Position numbers and translations under genes: made by a program. Of a stretch of DNA of 64,000 bases, positions 61,380-64,000 are shown piece after piece. The DNA is from Burkholderia sp. PAMC 26561. Its GTDB lineage: Bacteria; Pseudomonadota; Gammaproteobacteria; Burkholderiales; Burkholderiaceae. Where the stretch lies: assembly GCF_001557535.2 (NCBI RefSeq), contig NZ_CP014307.1, forward strand, positions 372,001 through 436,000, given 5' to 3'. The notes under the pieces were generated by a model, which saw only the letters and a program-made list of their open reading frames with translations, was not told the origin of the DNA and did not search any database. Positions within the stretch are counted from its first letter, which is position 1. Every line of letters starts with the position of its first letter.

Positions 61380-62836
61380 ACCGTCAGTTCGTGATACACC
61401 TCTGCATATCGCAACGCCGAGGCTTCCCAGCCGAAGTCCTGCTCCATCGCGCGATGCACGACGGCCTTCCAGTCGGGCCTCCGCGCTTTCAACGCAAACG
61501 CCCGCCGGACGGCCGCGACAATCGACGGCCGGTCGAACTTCTCGAACACGAAGCCGGTGGCGATTTCATCGGCGAGATTCTCAAGCGATGTATCCACGAC
61601 CGTGTCCGCCAGGCCGCCCACGCAATGCACGAGCGGCAGCGAACCATATGCAAGCGCATAAAGCTGCGTCAGTCCGCACGGTTCGAAACGTGAAGGCACC
61701 ATCACGATATCGCTGCCCGCGATAATCGAATGAGACAGCGTTTCATCGAATCCGAGTTCCACCGCCACCGATTGGGGATTGGCTGCCGCAGCGTACTTGA
61801 GGCCGTTCTCGAGCGCCGGATCGCCGGTCCCGAGCACCACGAGCTGACCGCCGCGCTGGACAATATCGGGCAGCGCCGAGAGCAACAGGTCGATGCCCTT
61901 TTGCTCCGTCAACCGGCTTACCACGCCAAACAGGAGCGCGTCGGGATCGCGCGCGAGGCCCATGCGTTCCTGCAGCGCCGCCTTGCATTTCTCCTTGCCG
62001 GAGATCTTTTCAACGGAATACTGCGTGTTGATGGCTGTATCAGTGGCCGGATTCCATACCGTTTTATCGACACCGTTCAGGATGCCGGTGATGTCGTGTG
62101 TACGGGTGCGCAACAGGCCGTCGAGACCGGCGCCCTGAACCCGGGTCTGGATTTCGCGGGCGTAGGTTGGACTTACCGTCGTGATGCGATCGGCGTAGAA
62201 AAGCCCCGCCTTCAAGAAAGACAAGTGACCGTAAAACTCGATTCCATCGACGGAGAAAAAATCCGCCGGCAATTGCAGCACGCCGAATTCGGCTGCCGGG
62301 AAAACGCCTTGATATGCGAGGTTGTGAACCGTGATGACCGACGGCACGCGCACGCCCGACGTGCGTTCCCACGCTCGCAAGTAAGCCGGCGCGAGCCCCG
62401 CGTGCCAGTCGTGCGCGTGCACCACATCGGGTCGCCACGTTGAATCGGCGCCGTGGGCAATGCGCGCTGCCGCCCAGCCGAGCAATGCGAAACGCCGGTC
62501 GCTATCGGCATATTGAGTGTGCGATGCATCCAGATACGGATTGCCGGGCCGGTTGTAGAAGGCATCGGCGCGCACGATGTACACCACGATCGCATGCGGC
62601 TCCAGCACGCCGCGTTCGAGCCTGACATTTCCCAGTCCGAACGCCGGACCGAGATCCGCCACGTGCTCGATCTGCGTCAAACCCGCCACAACAGAGGGAA
62701 ACGCCGGCAGGACCACCCGGGCATCCGTGCCCAGCTGCATCTGGGCCGGCGGCAAGGCGCCCACTACATCGGCGAGGCCGCCGGTCTTCAAAAGCGGATA
62801 CATTTCCGCTGCAACATGCAGCACGCATACGGTCAT
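61376..62836 (-). CDS. glgA: Glycogen synthase
   Basis: A 486-residue GT5 enzyme that extends glycogen from ADP-glucose. It starts MTVCVLHVAAEMYPLLKTGG; KTGGLADVVGALP is the ADP-glucose-binding signature. Later segments LFGVVSRLTEQKGIDLLLSA and MVPSRFEPCGLTQLYALAYG carry the catalytic Glu and Lys regions of the family. It lies 70 bases downstream of glgC on the same strand, an operon-like arrangement. The longer frame start at 62893 is not needed. Confidence 0.95.
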   Translation of the reverse strand: MTVCVLHVAAEMYPLLKTGGLADVVGALPPAQMQLGTDARVVLPAFPSVVAGLTQIEHVADLGPAFGLGNVRLERGVLEPHAIVVYIVRADAFYNRPGNPYLDASHTQYADSDRRFALLGWAAARIAHGADSTWRPDVVHAHDWHAGLAPAYLRAWERTSGVRVPSVITVHNLAYQGVFPAAEFGVLQLPADFFSVDGIEFYGHLSFLKAGLFYADRITTVSPTYAREIQTRVQGAGLDGLLRTRTHDITGILNGVDKTVWNPATDTAINTQYSVEKISGKEKCKAALQERMGLARDPDALLFGVVSRLTEQKGIDLLLSALPDIVQRGGQLVVLGTGDPALENGLKYAAAANPQSVAVELGFDETLSHSIIAGSDIVMVPSRFEPCGLTQLYALAYGSLPLVHCVGGLADTVVDTSLENLADEIATGFVFEKFDRPSIVAAVRRAFALKARRPDWKAVVHRAMEQDFGWEASALRYAEVYHELTV

Positions 62837-62906
62837 CGGTTCCCCATTGGCTGGTTGCGCTGAACGGTATCGTCCGCTCAGTCTTTCACGCACGCAGTTT
62901 AGCGAA

Positions 62907-64000
62907 CTATGACTGCTTTGCTTGTCCGAGACGTGTCAACGCCTCTTGCGTGACCAGCACCACACCGCTTTCCGTCCTGTAGAACCGCTCCGCGTCGTAC
63001 TGGGGATCCTCGCCGATCACAAGCCCCTCCGGCAGCGTGCAACCCCGGTCGATCACCACCTTCTTCAGCCGGCAACTCGACCCCACCGTGACTTGCGGCA
63101 GCAACACGGCTTCATTGATGTGACAGAACGAATTCACTCGTACCGCCGATGAAAACACCGACCGCGACACTTGCGACCCCGCGATCACGCAACCGCCGCA
63201 CACCAGCAGGTTGTTGATCGCGCCTTGCTGTCCGTGCAGGTCGCGTACGAACTTGCCCGGTGGCAACTGTTCCTGATTGGTCCAGATCGGCCAGCGCCGG
63301 TCGTAGAGATCGAGCGCGGGTATCGTCGATGCCAGGTCGAGATTAGCCGCCCAGTACGCGTCGACGGTGCCCACATCGCGCCAGTACGGCGGTGCGTTGG
63401 GATCGGTTTCCGACGTCACGCACGACATGCCGAACGGATGAGCGATCGCCCTGCCGCTCGTCACTACGCGCGGCAGAATGTCCTTGCCGAAGTCGTGGTC
63501 CGTCTCGGACGTAAGAATGTTTTCCTCGAGCAACTGGTAGAGATACTTCGCGCTGAACACATAGATGCCCATGCTCGCAAGCGCGATGTCGGGCTTGCCG
63601 GGCATGGCGGGCGGATCTTCGGGCTTTTCCAGGAACGCGGTGATGCGGCGTTGTGCATCGACGTGCATCACACCGAACGCGGTCGCTTCCATGCGCGGCA
63701 CTTCAATACAGCCGACCGTGCAATCCGCGCCGCTCTCCACATGGTCGAGCACCATGCGCGTGTAGTCCTGCTTGTAGATGTGATCGCCCGCCAGCACGAC
63801 TATGTATTCCGGGCCGATCGAACGAATGATGTCGAGATTCTGGAACACGGCGTCCGCCGTCCCGCGATACCAGCTTGCATCGACACGTTGCTGTGCCGGC
63901 CAGATATCGATGAATTCATTGAATTCGCCACGGAGGAAACCCCAGCCGCGCTGCAGGTGGCGCAACAGCGAATGCGCCTTGTATTGCGTCACGACGGCGA
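62907..64000 (-). CDS. glgC: Glucose-1-phosphate adenylyltransferase, partial
   Basis: The C-terminal 364 residues of GlgC, which makes ADP-glucose for glycogen; the gene runs off the right edge and lacks about the first 60 residues. The frame is still open there, reading [20 protein letters not shown]. Visible segments include [40 protein letters not shown] (substrate site) and [20 protein letters not shown], and a left-handed beta-helix C-terminus ([20 protein letters not shown]). It precedes glgA. Confidence 0.95.
   Translation of the reverse strand, partial: AVVTQYKAHSLLRHLQRGWGFLRGEFNEFIDIWPAQQRVDASWYRGTADAVFQNLDIIRSIGPEYIVVLAGDHIYKQDYTRMVLDHVESGADCTVGCIEVPRMEATAFGVMHVDAQRRITAFLEKPEDPPAMPGKPDIALASMGIYVFSAKYLYQLLEENILTSETDHDFGKDILPRVVTSGRAIAHPFGMSCVTSETDPNAPPYWRDVGTVDAYWAANLDLASTIPALDLYDRRWPIWTNQEQLPPGKFVRDLHGQQGAINNLLVCGGCVIAGSQVSRSVFSSAVRVNSFCHINEAVLLPQVTVGSSCRLKKVVIDRGCTLPEGLVIGEDPQYDAERFYRTESGVVLVTQEALTRLGQAKQS

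Noticed and set aside
1..64000. CRISPR arrays, tRNA or rRNA genes, insertion sequences, integrase genes
   Set aside because: No regularly spaced repeats, cloverleaf-type sequences, transposase motifs or terminal inverted repeats were seen while reading both strands.

Overview
The window reads as chromosomal DNA of a GC-rich betaproteobacterium of the Burkholderiaceae, most likely Caballeronia, Paraburkholderia or Burkholderia. The evidence is the codon use, a salicylate-type llpE-ceoAB-opcM efflux locus with a divergent LysR gene, a DUF4148 secreted protein, and a cobalamin cluster of the Burkholderia/Pseudomonas kind. No tRNA, rRNA, CRISPR array, intact insertion sequence or prophage was seen.

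Layout. 0-2.5 kb: end of an LPS locus (waaC) and a zinc metallopeptidase gene (ypfJ) broken by a frameshift. 2.9-5.6 kb: a cyanide-insensitive cytochrome bd oxidase operon (cydA, cydB and a 52-aa DUF2474 subunit gene), abutting a truncated kinase remnant. 5.7-7.3 kb: small proteins of unknown function, several membrane-embedded. 7.3-9.5 kb: a permease and selU. 9.7-11.8 kb: ethanolamine ammonia-lyase eutBC. 11.9-14.4 kb: a DUF1328 protein, a frameshifted opgC and terC. 14.5-33.6 kb: a cobalamin island. It holds cobMKL (minus), cobGHI-cbiG/cobJ (plus), cobW-cobN-chlI-chlD (minus), cobE-cobO-cobB-DUF1289 (plus), cbtBA (minus) and a histidine phosphatase. 33.6-36 kb: small conserved proteins, a DUF2878-like membrane protein and polyphosphate kinase 2. 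36.1-44.3 kb: the RND pump and its regulator. 44.6-47.8 kb: a DUF4148 protein, a 42-aa ORF and adenosylcobalamin-dependent ribonucleotide reductase. 48.0-61.4 kb: narK1-narK2-narGHJI-ppiC-mobB followed by narXL. 61.4-64 kb: glgA and a partial glgC, running off the end of the window.

How the genes fit together. The central theme is vitamin B12. Four cobalamin riboswitches can be read directly from the sequence: before cobG, before cobW, before cobE and before cbtB. The cobW and cobE elements lie head to head and share long matching segments in inverted orientation. The island makes the corrin ring, inserts cobalt with CobN plus ChlI/ChlD-type partners, adenosylates and amidates the product, and imports cobalt through CbtAB. 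Two adenosylcobalamin-dependent enzymes (EutBC and NrdJ) lie on either side of it. Neither a cobF nor a cbiD gene is present, so the C-1 methylation step must be encoded elsewhere. The nitrate block is a self-contained anaerobic respiration module with transport, the membrane reductase, a parvulin, a molybdenum-cofactor adaptor and a two-component system. The high-affinity bd oxidase also suits life at low oxygen.

Two genes (ypfJ and opgC) carry single-base frameshifts that may be real or sequencing errors. Many genes in the cobalamin island start with GTG, TTG or probably CTG.
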